The position numbers and the translations under genes are program-made. A model generated the notes under the pieces. The model worked only from the letters and a program-made list of their open reading frames with translations. It was not told the DNA's origin and did no database searches. A stretch of DNA of 64,000 nt from assembly GCF_003461625.1 (NCBI RefSeq), contig NZ_QTXL01000004.1, positions 62,313-126,312 of the forward strand. The letters run 5' to 3'. Within the stretch, counting starts at the first letter, position 1. Every line of letters begins with the position of its first letter. Below, one piece after another: positions 42,449-51,162 of the stretch. This DNA comes from Clostridium sp. AF15-31 (lineage in GTDB: Bacteria; Bacillota; Clostridia; Lachnospirales; Lachnospiraceae).

Positions 42449-43393
42449 TCAAGGCTTCGATTTTCCCCAATATCCTTCTATAGCTTCCTGATTTAATCCT
42501 TCGCCGATGACGATCAGGATGGCTTGCCCATTTGGGATCGGCTCGATCTCGGTCTTCTGGTGTGTGACGTTGATGGATATCCAGCTTCCATCAGCGAGCT
42601 TCTGGAATCCTTTAATCCGGAAGACCTTACCACAGGCAGGATCGTGCAGGATCTTCTGGCAGCTTTCTTTTAAGAAATCTTCTGTAAAATCCATATTCAT
42701 GAAGTACAGACTGTCATAGGTCTGTTTGTCATCAAACCAGAGTTTCGTATAATTGGCATCCTGATAGCCGGATGAGAGGATCGCTTTATAGTCTTCATCG
42801 GTCAGATCTTTCCAGTCCTTTTCCAGAACTATCTGCTTTGGCGTGGACTTAGAGTGCAGAATGTCAAATGACTGTTTTACATAATCTTTGGTAGAGGCTA
42901 ACTGTTCCGGTGTGACTTCTTGTGAGTGGCTGTATAAGACAGTGCCAGCTTGTGCCACCTGAGAAGCCAGAAGATAACGGGAAGCTTCGGAGAGATTCTG
43001 CTCCAGTGTGGCATCAATGATCGTGATAACATTTCCAATCGTGTACCAACGGTCAAGCGGATCTTCGTGCAGGGCATCGAAGAATTCATCCATATCGAAG
43101 ATGCCGGATGGCTCTACCAGAACGCGGTCATAGCCACACATTCCCATTGCAATCAGCTTGGTTTTGAATCGTCTGCGGTGACAGTCGGCATCACAACCGC
43201 CGGCAACCATTTCCAGTGTACAGTTATCACCGAGAATATCCTGTAACAGCATGGCATCGACATTGACTGCACCAAAATCGTTTTCAAGAATGCCGATATT
43301 TAAGCCCTGATCGATCAGGTATTTGGTATATTTCCTTATAAAAGTAGTTTTACCGGAACCTAAGAATCCGGTGATCAAATCTATCTGAATCAT
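42449..43393 (-). CDS. G3E GTPase (CobW/YjiA-like metal chaperone family)
   Basis: 314 aa. Walker A is LITGFLGSGKTTF. The usual CxCC metal motif position reads AGGCDADCHRRRF, giving Cys-x3-Cys. Walker B/guanine region is DRVLVEPSGIFD, followed by the cobW C-terminal domain. These GTPases insert or supply metals (Zn, Co, Ni) to client proteins; the client here is unknown. The start at 43393 (MIQIDLITGF) follows AGAGGTGA; a GTG three codons earlier is inside that site. The foldback element begins 17 bases upstream. Confidence 0.9.
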   Translation of the reverse strand: MIQIDLITGFLGSGKTTFIRKYTKYLIDQGLNIGILENDFGAVNVDAMLLQDILGDNCTLEMVAGGCDADCHRRRFKTKLIAMGMCGYDRVLVEPSGIFDMDEFFDALHEDPLDRWYTIGNVITIIDATLEQNLSEASRYLLASQVAQAGTVLYSHSQEVTPEQLASTKDYVKQSFDILHSKSTPKQIVLEKDWKDLTDEDYKAILSSGYQDANYTKLWFDDKQTYDSLYFMNMDFTEDFLKESCQKILHDPACGKVFRIKGFQKLADGSWISINVTHQKTEIEPIPNGQAILIVIGEGLNQEAIEGYWGKSKP

Positions 43394-43410
43394 AAAAATC
43401 ACCTCTTGCT

Positions 43411-43690
43411 GTATTTGCAGATGATATTCGTGTACGCATTCGTAACCTATATGTTATTTGTGTATCTTAACTTGTCAATACAGGGGCATTTGAGGTCGCC
43501 GGTACTTGATGGCACATAAGTGGCATCTTAGTACCGCTGCAGACCTAACTGAGACCTTACCGAGGTTTATCCGAGGTTAGTTCGAAGTTACACAGCGGGA
43601 AAACGAGCGGAAGCGTCCCCTGATTGGGAATGTTAAGGATACACAAATATAGAAGTAGATAAGTGCACACACGAATACCATCTGCAATCA
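43411..43690. mobile_element. MITE-like foldback element (about 280 bp)
   Basis: The two ends are imperfect inverted repeats of about 75 bases. Left TTGCAGATGATATTCGTGT (43415-43433) matches the complement of ACACGAATACCATCTGCAA (about 43669-43687). ATTTGTGTATCTTAAC (43456-43471) matches GTTAAGGATACACAAAT (43632-43648). CAGGGG (43481-43486) matches CCCCTG (43617-43622). The centre has its own hairpin (GGTACT/AGTACC) and two CCGAGGTT repeats. No ORF is present. It fits a non-autonomous transposable element or a large structured RNA. Confidence 0.65.
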
Positions 43691-43810
43691 CATTCTAGCA
43701 TAGGCGGGGGAAAAAGAAAATCGAAGGAATGGGAAAAAGTTATCTTGTCTGAATCCCATCCATAAGGTATAGTAACCTTATCACGAAATAAACGGAAAAG
43801 GGTAAGACGA

Positions 43811-45367
43811 ATGATTTTAAATGTAGAAAATTTGACACATGGTTTTGGAGACAGAGCCATTTTCAATAATGTATCTTTCCGGCTGCTTGCCGGTGAACAT
43901 ATCGGACTGGTTGGAGCAAATGGTGAAGGTAAAAGTACCTTTATGAATATTGTGACAGGAACACTTGCGCCGGATGAAGGTAAGGTGGAATGGAACAAGC
44001 ATGTGCGTGTTGGCTATCTGGATCAGCATGCGGTGCTGGAAAAGGGAATGACGATCGAATCTGTGCTGAAGTCAGCATTTTCTTATCTGTTTGAGATGGA
44101 GGAGAAGATCAACCAGATTTATGATAGCATGGCGGATGCAACGGATGATGAGATCATGGAAATGATGGAGGAAGTCGGCACACTGCAGGATCTTCTGACA
44201 AATCATGATTTCTATATGATCGATGCCAAGACGGAACAGGTAGCGAGAGCGCTGGGGCTTCTGGAACTTGGACTGGATCATGACGTAACAGATCTGAGCG
44301 GTGGTCAGCGTACCAAGGTTTTGCTTGCAAAGCTGTTACTTGAGAAGCCGGAGATTCTGTTGCTTGATGAGCCGACAAACTATCTGGATGCAGAACATAT
44401 CGAATGGTTGAAGCGGTATCTGCAGGAGTATGAGAACGCATTCATCCTGATCAGCCATGATATTCCATTTTTAAATGATGTCGTAAATATCATCTATCAT
44501 ATGGAGAATCAGGAATTGAACCGCTATGTTGGCAACTATGACAAATTTTTGGAAGTATACGAGGCGAGAAAGGCACAGCAGGAGGCTGCTTACCGGAAAC
44601 AGCAGCAGGAGATCAGCGAGCTGAAGGATTTCGTTGCCAGAAATAAAGCGCGTGTTGCCACAAGAAATATGGCGATGTCCAGACAGAAGAAGCTGGACAA
44701 GATGGATGTGATAGAACTTGCGAGGGAGCGCCCGAAGCCGGAATTTTACTTTAAGGAAGCGAGAACACCGGGCAAGATGTTATTTGAAACTGAGGATCTG
44801 GTGATCGGATATGACAAACAGGCACCACTTTCCAAACCGATCAACCTGCGAATGGAGCGTGGGGAAAAGATCGCGATCGTTGGTACAAATGGTATAGGAA
44901 AGAGTACGCTGCTTAAGAGTTTGCTTGGAATCATCAAGCCGATATCCGGTACGGTACATCTAGGTGATTATCTGTATAAAGGCTATTTTGAACAGGAAAT
45001 GGCTGGGACAGAGAATACCTGTCTGGAAGAAATCTGGCAGGAATTTCCGGGATTTTCACAGTATGAGGTGCGATCGGCACTTGCCAAATGTGGACTGACA
45101 ACCAAGCATATCGAGAGTAAGGTAAAGGTATTAAGCGGTGGTGAGCAGGCAAAGGTACGCCTGTGTAAACTGATCAATCAGGAGACGAATCTGTTGATCC
45201 TCGATGAGCCGACAAACCATCTGGATGTGGATGCAAAGGACGAATTGAAGCGGGCATTGAAAGATTATCACGGTTCGGTTTTGTTAGTCTGCCATGAGCC
45301 GGAGTTCTATTCAGATATCGTGACAAAGGTGTGGAATCTGGAAGAGTACAGTGTGTTGACACTGTAA
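43811..45367 (+). CDS. ABC-F family ATPase
   Basis: 518 aa with two soluble ATPase domains and no membrane helix. Domain 1: Walker A GANGEGKST, LSGGQRTKVLLAKLL, LLLDEPTNYLD. A charged linker (about 240-310) follows, then domain 2: GTNGIGKST, LSGGEQAKVRLCKL, LILDEPTNHLD. ABC-F proteins act on the ribosome E site to relieve stalling or give antibiotic tolerance; the subfamily (YbiT/Uup-like) cannot be fixed. The sequence 43691-43810 upstream has no clear consensus promoter. Confidence 0.94.
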   Translation: MILNVENLTHGFGDRAIFNNVSFRLLAGEHIGLVGANGEGKSTFMNIVTGTLAPDEGKVEWNKHVRVGYLDQHAVLEKGMTIESVLKSAFSYLFEMEEKINQIYDSMADATDDEIMEMMEEVGTLQDLLTNHDFYMIDAKTEQVARALGLLELGLDHDVTDLSGGQRTKVLLAKLLLEKPEILLLDEPTNYLDAEHIEWLKRYLQEYENAFILISHDIPFLNDVVNIIYHMENQELNRYVGNYDKFLEVYEARKAQQEAAYRKQQQEISELKDFVARNKARVATRNMAMSRQKKLDKMDVIELARERPKPEFYFKEARTPGKMLFETEDLVIGYDKQAPLSKPINLRMERGEKIAIVGTNGIGKSTLLKSLLGIIKPISGTVHLGDYLYKGYFEQEMAGTENTCLEEIWQEFPGFSQYEVRSALAKCGLTTKHIESKVKVLSGGEQAKVRLCKLINQETNLLILDEPTNHLDVDAKDELKRALKDYHGSVLLVCHEPEFYSDIVTKVWNLEEYSVLTL

Positions 45368-45432
45368 TAAAGAAATAAATTTATAATCATGAGGTGAAGA
45401 CTGTCTATAATCGGATGGGAATATAGACGGCT

Positions 45433-46023
45433 ATGAATATGCTGACAGAGATAATACTGAATGACAAAGTGACAAATGAAAACATCCGGGTACAGGTTAT
45501 AAGGTCCGGGAGAAAAAGTCTTGGCCTGGAGGTGCGACCGGATGGAACGGTACTTGCAAGGATTCCGGCGAGATTATCTGACCGGGAATTAAAAGTATTT
45601 ATAGAGAAACAACAGGATTGGATCTTAAAGAAGGTGGATCAGGTAAAAAAGCGTGCGGATGCACGAACGAAAATTAAGGTTCCATCTGTGTATGCGTTAT
45701 CAGATGCAGAGATTCAGAAGATCAAGGATAAGATAGCAGATCGGGTAAAGTATTATTGTGCGGTTATGCAGGTGACAGTTGGGCGCATCACGATCCGCAA
45801 CCAGAAGACCAGATGGGGAAGCTGCAGCAGTGCCGGAAATGTGAATTTTAATTATCAGTTATATTATCTGCCGGATGAATTACTTGACTATGTGGTAGTG
45901 CATGAGCTGGCGCACAGACGTCATATGAATCATTCCAAAGAATTCTGGTCAGAGGTAGCGCGGTATTGCCCGGACTATAGAGCGAGACGGAAGCAGTTAA
46001 AAGAATATCAACTGGCGAATTAA
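45433..46023 (+). CDS. YgjP-like (DUF45, SprT-type) zinc metallopeptidase
   Basis: 196 aa. The Zn motif HELAHRRHMNHSKEFW gives the HExxH pair and the downstream third ligand, and TRWGSCSSAGNVNFNYQLYY precedes it exactly as in the YgjP/M48-related family. The N-terminal half is basic (RSGRKSLGLEVRPDG). Such proteins are small cytosolic metallopeptidases of unclear substrate, sometimes next to restriction systems, not so here. The start at 45433 (MNMLTEI) lacks a strong ribosome site. Confidence 0.92.
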   Translation: MNMLTEIILNDKVTNENIRVQVIRSGRKSLGLEVRPDGTVLARIPARLSDRELKVFIEKQQDWILKKVDQVKKRADARTKIKVPSVYALSDAEIQKIKDKIADRVKYYCAVMQVTVGRITIRNQKTRWGSCSSAGNVNFNYQLYYLPDELLDYVVVHELAHRRHMNHSKEFWSEVARYCPDYRARRKQLKEYQLAN

Positions 46024-46049
46024 AACCTGAAATGTAAAGGAAGTTTAAT

Positions 46050-46274
46050 ATGGGATTATTTCGAAAAAAGAAAGAGCAGGCATCATATGATAGTCAGAGT
46101 AAACGACCGGTCATCAAATGCAGCATCTGCACCGGTGAACAGGTCGCTGGTTTTCAGAATATTCATAACGGGACATTTGAAGATGTCATGTTGATCCGTG
46201 GAAAAGAAGATATGAAGGCTTTCCGGGAAAAATATGGAATCCCGCAGGATGCGGAGATTCCAAAGATATATTGA
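46050..46274 (+). CDS. Small conserved protein, unknown function
   Basis: 74 aa. A basic start MGLFRKKKEQ is followed by IKCSICTGEQVAGFQNIHNG and a C-terminal helix KAFREKYGIPQDAEIPKIY. The Cys-x2-Cys pair could bind metal, but with only two Cys it would need a dimer or other ligands. AAGGAAG precedes the ATG, 27 bases after the peptidase gene, so it is likely in the same operon. Homologues are common in clostridia without assigned role. Confidence 0.7.
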   Translation: MGLFRKKKEQASYDSQSKRPVIKCSICTGEQVAGFQNIHNGTFEDVMLIRGKEDMKAFREKYGIPQDAEIPKIY

Positions 46275-46348
46275 TTTTCTTTCATATTTTCAATATGATC
46301 GCCGAGTGTAACCCGGTCTTTGTTTATATCGATGTCTTTAATACCCAT
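46163..46348 (-). CDS. Possible antisense small ORF with strong ribosome site
   Basis: On the minus strand CAGGAGGTACTATT directly precedes an ATG at 46348 (MGIKDIDINKDRVTLGDHIE). The first 25 codons lie in the intergenic gap, and the rest overlaps the small gene on the other strand. The start signals look real. The frame may be the 5' stub of a gene truncated by rearrangement, or a small protein. Confidence 0.3.
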   Translation of the reverse strand: MGIKDIDINKDRVTLGDHIENMKENQYIFGISASCGIPYFSRKAFISSFPRINMTSSNVPL

Positions 46349-46427
46349 AATAGTACCTCCTGAAAAAATAGTTCCTATATTATCTATAATACAGAGTTCA
46401 TAACAAATAGCAAAAAGGAGTTTAACA

Positions 46428-46988
46428 GTGACACAGGAAAATTTAGTAAGATTTGAGTTCCGAAATATTAAAAAGAATGAAGCAGAGCAAACAGCAGAGA
46501 TCGAACGGATCTGTTTTCCTTCGAATGAGGCCTGTACTCCGGAGATGATGCATTTACGTGTGGAGAAAGTGCCGGAAATGTTTCTGGTTGCGGTAGATAA
46601 AGCAACAGGTAAGATTGCCGGATTTATTAATGGTCTGTCTACAAATGAAACGGTTTTGCGTGATGAATTTTTTCAGAATGCAGATCTGTATGATCCTGCC
46701 GGAGAAAATGTAATGATCCTTGGTGTTGATGTTTTGCCGGAATATCGCAGGATTGGGCTGGCTTCCGAGATGATGGAATGTTATAAGAACAGGGAAAGAC
46801 AGAATGGACGAAAGCGACTGATCCTTACCTGTCTGGAATCCAAGGTTGCCATGTACCGGAAGATGGGATATGAGGATAACGGCATGTCGGTTTCTTCGTG
46901 GGGCGGCGAACAGTGGCACGAGATGACGTGTAAACTGGGAAAGGGTATCCCGGAGGCAATTGCAAAGACAGCGTTGGAGCTTGGATAA
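46428..46988 (+). CDS. GNAT-family N-acetyltransferase
   Basis: 186 aa from a GTG at 46428 with AAAGGAG before it. The acetyl-CoA-binding region is LGVDVLPEYRRIGLASEMME, which carries the R-x-x-G-x-(G/A) loop, and the C-terminal part KVAMYRKMGYEDNGMSVSSW completes the fold. It resembles bacterial arylalkylamine-type acetyltransferases, but the substrate is unknown. It lies 11 bases before the sucrase gene, so the two may be co-expressed. Confidence 0.88.
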   Translation: MTQENLVRFEFRNIKKNEAEQTAEIERICFPSNEACTPEMMHLRVEKVPEMFLVAVDKATGKIAGFINGLSTNETVLRDEFFQNADLYDPAGENVMILGVDVLPEYRRIGLASEMMECYKNRERQNGRKRLILTCLESKVAMYRKMGYEDNGMSVSSWGGEQWHEMTCKLGKGIPEAIAKTALELG

Positions 46989-46999
46989 GGAGAAAGAAT

Positions 47000-48520
47000 A
47001 TGCATACATTAGAAGCAGCCAGAAAATATGAAAAAGAATATGAAGTTGATGCTGATAAAAGACCGTTATTTCATGTGACACCACCGATCGGTTGGATGAA
47101 TGATCCCAATGGATTTTCAGTATATAAGGGACAAATCCATTTGTTTTATCAATATCATCCATATAGCAATGTATGGGGACCGATGCATTGGGGGCATCAG
47201 GTAAGTGAAGATATGATAAGTTGGAAGCAGTATCCGACGGCGCTTGCACCGGATAAGGAATACGATGAGGAAGGATGCTTTTCCGGTTCGGCAGTTATGA
47301 CAAATCTTGGACATGTGTTGTTTTATACAGGAGTCAGTAAAGATAAGAATGGTGGCTGCAATCTTCAGAATCAGTGTATGGCAGTTGGAGATGGTGTAGG
47401 ATATAAGAAGCTGAAGAACAATCCTGTTCTCACAGGAGCGGTGATGCCGGAGGGATTCAGCTATATTGATTTCAGAGATCCGAAGGTATGGGAAGAAGAT
47501 GGTATTTACTATATGCTGACCTGCAGCCGGGATGCTCAGAATAAAGGAATGATCGCGTTATTTTCAAATTCTGAAATACATCAATATCTGGAAAAAACAG
47601 AGCTTACCGAACAGGAGACAGAAGCCTTTGAGAAAGCAGCAGGTTGTTGGAAATATGAAGGTGTATTTGCAGAGCACATGGAACGGTTAGGAAGCGTATG
47701 GGAATGTCCGGATTATTTCAGGTTGGACGGAAAAGATGTGCTGTTGTTTTCACCACCTGATGTACAGGCGCAGGGAAATGAACTGCATAATGGTAATAAT
47801 GCGATCTATGTTGTTGGAACATATGATCATGCAAAAAAGCAGTTTCAAATGGGGCAGCCACATACACTTGATAAAGGTCTGGATTTTTATGCATCACAGA
47901 CGACAGAACTTCCGGATGGAAGGAGAATCCTGATCGCATGGATGCAGTCATGGCATAATTCATTTATCCCGGATGGACAGGAGTGGCAGGGCATGATGAC
48001 AATTCCAAGAGAATTATATCTGTCAGATGGCAGGATCATCCAGAAGCCTGTGAAAGAACTGGAGCAATATCGGGTTCGGCCGGTTTCATATTCGAATGAA
48101 GAGGTAGAAGGCGGGCAGAACTTTGATGGGATAAAGGGAAGAACGCTGGATATGACAGTAACAATAAAATCCGGTGAATTTCAGGAGTTTTATATTGATG
48201 TAGCAAAAGATGCAGAGCATTATACCAGAATTACATATAACAGAAGAAAGCGGGAGATCGAAGTTGACCGGACATTTGCCGGAATGAACCGGGATGTAGT
48301 CTGCATCAGGCAGGCAGAGGTAGAATCGGAAGCAGAACGGATAACATTACGGTTTATTCTTGACCGCAATTCGGTAGAACTGTTTGTGAATGACGGAGAG
48401 TTGTCAATGAGTACAGCAATTTATACGCCGCAGACAGCAGATGGCATTTCGTTTTTCTGTGATGGAAATGCGATAATCGATATAGAAAAGTTCGATATTG
48501 AGATTCCGATGAACAGATAA
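47000..48520 (+). CDS. GH32 beta-fructofuranosidase (sucrose/sucrose-6-phosphate hydrolase)
   Basis: 506 aa, no signal peptide, so intracellular. Canonical motifs: WMNDPNG with nucleophile Asp35, FRDPKVW (transition-state Asp) and WECPDYF with acid/base Glu. FSGSAV and a C-terminal beta-sandwich ending RNSVELFVNDGELSMSTAIY are also present. It hydrolyses sucrose, sucrose-6-phosphate or short fructans. No PTS or transporter is adjacent, so sucrose may enter by another system. It contrasts with the atypical GH32 at 21880. Start at 47000 after AAGGAGAAAG. Confidence 0.93.
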   Translation: MHTLEAARKYEKEYEVDADKRPLFHVTPPIGWMNDPNGFSVYKGQIHLFYQYHPYSNVWGPMHWGHQVSEDMISWKQYPTALAPDKEYDEEGCFSGSAVMTNLGHVLFYTGVSKDKNGGCNLQNQCMAVGDGVGYKKLKNNPVLTGAVMPEGFSYIDFRDPKVWEEDGIYYMLTCSRDAQNKGMIALFSNSEIHQYLEKTELTEQETEAFEKAAGCWKYEGVFAEHMERLGSVWECPDYFRLDGKDVLLFSPPDVQAQGNELHNGNNAIYVVGTYDHAKKQFQMGQPHTLDKGLDFYASQTTELPDGRRILIAWMQSWHNSFIPDGQEWQGMMTIPRELYLSDGRIIQKPVKELEQYRVRPVSYSNEEVEGGQNFDGIKGRTLDMTVTIKSGEFQEFYIDVAKDAEHYTRITYNRRKREIEVDRTFAGMNRDVVCIRQAEVESEAERITLRFILDRNSVELFVNDGELSMSTAIYTPQTADGISFFCDGNAIIDIEKFDIEIPMNR

Positions 48521-48578
48521 ATTCTGATACCGGTTATAGAAATAGTAATCTGAAATACCGACAATGCAATGAATCTAT

Positions 48579-48606
48579 TTGACGGATAAACCACATGTAG
48601 TATAAT
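48579..48606 (+). promoter_or_regulatory. Promoter of the RNA/exonuclease unit
   Basis: TTGACG (48579-48584) and TATAAT (48601-48606), 16 bases apart. Transcription should start near 48613, the first base of the stem described next. Confidence 0.65.
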
Positions 48607-48612
48607 AAACAT

Positions 48613-48718
48613 GACCATTCGTTTAGAAATAAGTGCGGCATTTGCCGTATTACCCATGACTCTTTTTTCTATTGCGTAGGCAGAGCGGAGCTTTCAGAAG
48701 GTAGCGGATGGTCTTTTT
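48613..48718 (+). ncRNA. Candidate structured RNA or leader with terminator
   Basis: GACCATTCG (48613-48621) can pair with CGGATGGTC (48705-48713; one G-U pair), followed immediately by TTTTT. An inner hairpin CGGCATTTGCCG lies at 48635-48646. The predicted transcription start coincides with the 5' end of the closing stem, so the roughly 105-base unit looks like a self-contained small RNA or a riboswitch-like leader of the exonuclease gene. No known class was recognised. Confidence 0.5.
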
Positions 48719-48751
48719 ATGTATATAGATCAGACAGGAGGAAGCACTACA

Positions 48752-49507
48752 ATGAAGATGATATCGTGGAATGTAAACGGAATTCGCGCATGTGTTGGAA
48801 AGAATTTTATGGATTTCTTTAAAGAGGCAGATGCAGATATTTTTTGTATTCAGGAATCAAAAATGCAGGAAGGACAGCTTCAACTGGAGCTTCCGGGTTA
48901 TTATCAATATTGGAATTATGCAGAGAAAAAGGGATATTCCGGAACTGCTATTTTCGCAAAGAAAGAGCCGTTGTCAGTGGCATATGGAATCGGTATAGAA
49001 GAACACGACCATGAGGGACGAGTCATCACACTCGAATATGATAATTTTTATATGGTCACTGTATATACGCCAAATTCACAGAATGAGCTTGCCAGACTGG
49101 ACTATCGTATGAAGTGGGAGGATGATTTCAGAGAGTATCTGAAGCAGTTGGAACAGACAAAGCCGGTGGTAGTATGTGGGGATATGAATGTGGCACATAC
49201 AGAGATCGATCTGAAAAATCCAAAGACCAATCGTAAGAACGCCGGATTTACAGATGAGGAAAGAGAAAAATTCAGTACCCTGCTTGAAAGTGGATTTATT
49301 GATACGTTTCGTTTTTTTAATCCGGACGCAGAAGGCATTTATTCCTGGTGGTCTTACCGTTTTAAGGCAAGAGAGAAGAATGCCGGATGGCGGATCGACT
49401 ATTTTTTGACCTCAAAGGCTCTGGAATCCAGATTAGTGGATGCAAAGATCCATACAGAGGTGTTGGGTTCCGATCATTGTCCGGTAGAACTTGATATTGA
49501 CCTGTAA
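48752..49507 (+). CDS. xth: Exodeoxyribonuclease III (AP endonuclease)
   Basis: 251 aa. It begins [19 protein letters not shown] and contains [10 protein letters not shown] (metal-binding Glu), [20 protein letters not shown], the [20 protein letters not shown] region, and the C-terminal catalytic GSDHCPV. It cleaves abasic sites and 3'-blocked ends in base-excision repair. The ATG at 48752 is chosen because CAGGAGGAAG lies before it and because it opens the family's usual N terminus. It is downstream of the RNA candidate. Confidence 0.95.
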   Translation: MKMISWNVNGIRACVGKNFMDFFKEADADIFCIQESKMQEGQLQLELPGYYQYWNYAEKKGYSGTAIFAKKEPLSVAYGIGIEEHDHEGRVITLEYDNFYMVTVYTPNSQNELARLDYRMKWEDDFREYLKQLEQTKPVVVCGDMNVAHTEIDLKNPKTNRKNAGFTDEEREKFSTLLESGFIDTFRFFNPDAEGIYSWWSYRFKAREKNAGWRIDYFLTSKALESRLVDAKIHTEVLGSDHCPVELDIDL

Positions 49508-49610
49508 CGGTGCCATTTATAAGAATAAATGCATACTAACAGGCGAAAGCAAAGATTACAGCACTTGCGGGTGTAGAAGAATAGAAAAATGATAAAAGGA
49601 GAAATTATAT

Positions 49611-51095
49611 ATGCCAGTTTTTGATTTCAGTGATAAACCGGTAAAGGATGAGGATACGGTTTGTACCTATACGGCATTTCAGTCAAATGCAAAGGAAAAG
49701 ACACCGGAGGAACCGATTCTGGTGTTAGATAACAGTGAGAGACAGTGGATCCATCATGCGCTGGGCGTTTTTACAAATCCGGCAAAGCGTACTGCTTTTG
49801 AATTCAAGGAAAATGGGAAGACATTTTCAGCAGATATTTTAAAGATTGATTCCAGATTTGTCAGTCTGATCAAATGGTTGGGAGAAAATCATATCAGTGT
49901 ACGTCTGTCCGGTAAAAATCTGGAAGATGGATATGCAGTATACAGAATCCGTGAGACAGCATTTGGTGGCGGAACCAAGTTATCTGCGGCAGATGGATTT
50001 TTACAGTTTATGATCGAACGACTGCTTGCAAGTACAGCATCAGAGGAAGTCGAGGAGGATGACGATGCAGACGAGGAAGGCGACGATATGAAGCTGACCA
50101 GTCTTCAGAGCATTTCCGATTTTATGACATGTGCGGGCAGAACGATGCCGGATAATATCCGTCTCTGGGCGAGAAGAAATCTTGCTGTTGCCAGATCAAA
50201 CGAGGTGTCACCGGAGGAGCGTCGTCATGCACAGAGAGCACTCTCGATCATGATGAATATTCAGTGGAAGAGCAATTATTTTGAAGCGATCGATCCGGTT
50301 GAAGCAAGACGGATCCTGGATGAAGAATTATATGGAATGGAACGTGTAAAGCAGAGAATTATGGAGACGGTTATCCAGATCAACCGAACTCATACCCTTC
50401 CTGCTTATGGACTTCTGTTGGTAGGACCTGCCGGTACCGGAAAATCACAGATCGCGTATGCGGTTGCCCGTATTCTGAAACTACCATGGACAACCCTTGA
50501 TATGAGTTCGATCAATGATCCGGAGCAGCTTACAGGAAGCTCCAGAATCTATGCAAATGCAAAGCCGGGTATCATCATGGAAGCATTCTCGATCGCAGGA
50601 GAATCCAATCTGGTATTTATTATCAATGAGCTTGATAAGGCTGCATCCGGAAAGGGAAATGGAAATCCCGCGGATGTACTTCTGACATTGCTTGATAACC
50701 TTGGATTTACAGATAACTATATGGAGTGTATGATCCCGACCGTTGGCGTATATCCGATCGCAACGGCAAATAATAAAGAAGATATCAGTGCGCCATTGAT
50801 GTCACGTTTTGCGGTTATCGACATACCGGATTATACCTTTGAAGAAAAGAAGATCATCTTCAGTAAATTTGCATTGCCAAAGGTATTGAAGCGGATCGGT
50901 CTGAAAGAAAATGAATGTATCATTACAGAGGATGGGCTGGATGCGGTCATTGAAGAATTCAAAAATACATCCGGTATCCGTGATCTGGAGCAGGCAGCCG
51001 AGCATCTGGCAGCAAATGCACTTTACCGGATCGAGGTAGATCATGTACCACAGGTGACATTTGACGCGGAAGGCGTAAGACATTTATTCCTGTAG
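49611..51095 (+). CDS. Lon-like AAA+ ATPase without protease domain
   Basis: 494 aa. Residues 1-140 form an unrecognised N-terminal region, then a very acidic linker EEVEEDDDADEEGDD. Residues 215-440 form an AAA+ module related to Lon: EELYGMERVKQRIMETVIQI, Walker A LVGPAGTGKS, Walker B region LVFIINELDKA, sensor 1 IATANNKEDISAPLMSR and the C-terminal helical lid SGIRDLEQAAEH. The Ser-Lys protease domain and the Lon substrate-binding N domain are both missing. It is likely an unfoldase or remodelling ATPase with unknown clients. AAAGGAGA precedes the start. Confidence 0.9.
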   Translation: MPVFDFSDKPVKDEDTVCTYTAFQSNAKEKTPEEPILVLDNSERQWIHHALGVFTNPAKRTAFEFKENGKTFSADILKIDSRFVSLIKWLGENHISVRLSGKNLEDGYAVYRIRETAFGGGTKLSAADGFLQFMIERLLASTASEEVEEDDDADEEGDDMKLTSLQSISDFMTCAGRTMPDNIRLWARRNLAVARSNEVSPEERRHAQRALSIMMNIQWKSNYFEAIDPVEARRILDEELYGMERVKQRIMETVIQINRTHTLPAYGLLLVGPAGTGKSQIAYAVARILKLPWTTLDMSSINDPEQLTGSSRIYANAKPGIIMEAFSIAGESNLVFIINELDKAASGKGNGNPADVLLTLLDNLGFTDNYMECMIPTVGVYPIATANNKEDISAPLMSRFAVIDIPDYTFEEKKIIFSKFALPKVLKRIGLKENECIITEDGLDAVIEEFKNTSGIRDLEQAAEHLAANALYRIEVDHVPQVTFDAEGVRHLFL

Positions 51096-51162
51096 GAGAT
51101 TTCCTGTGGGAATGTTACCGGACGGCTGTTTTTAGTTAAATGAAAATGGAGCATAAGTAGAA

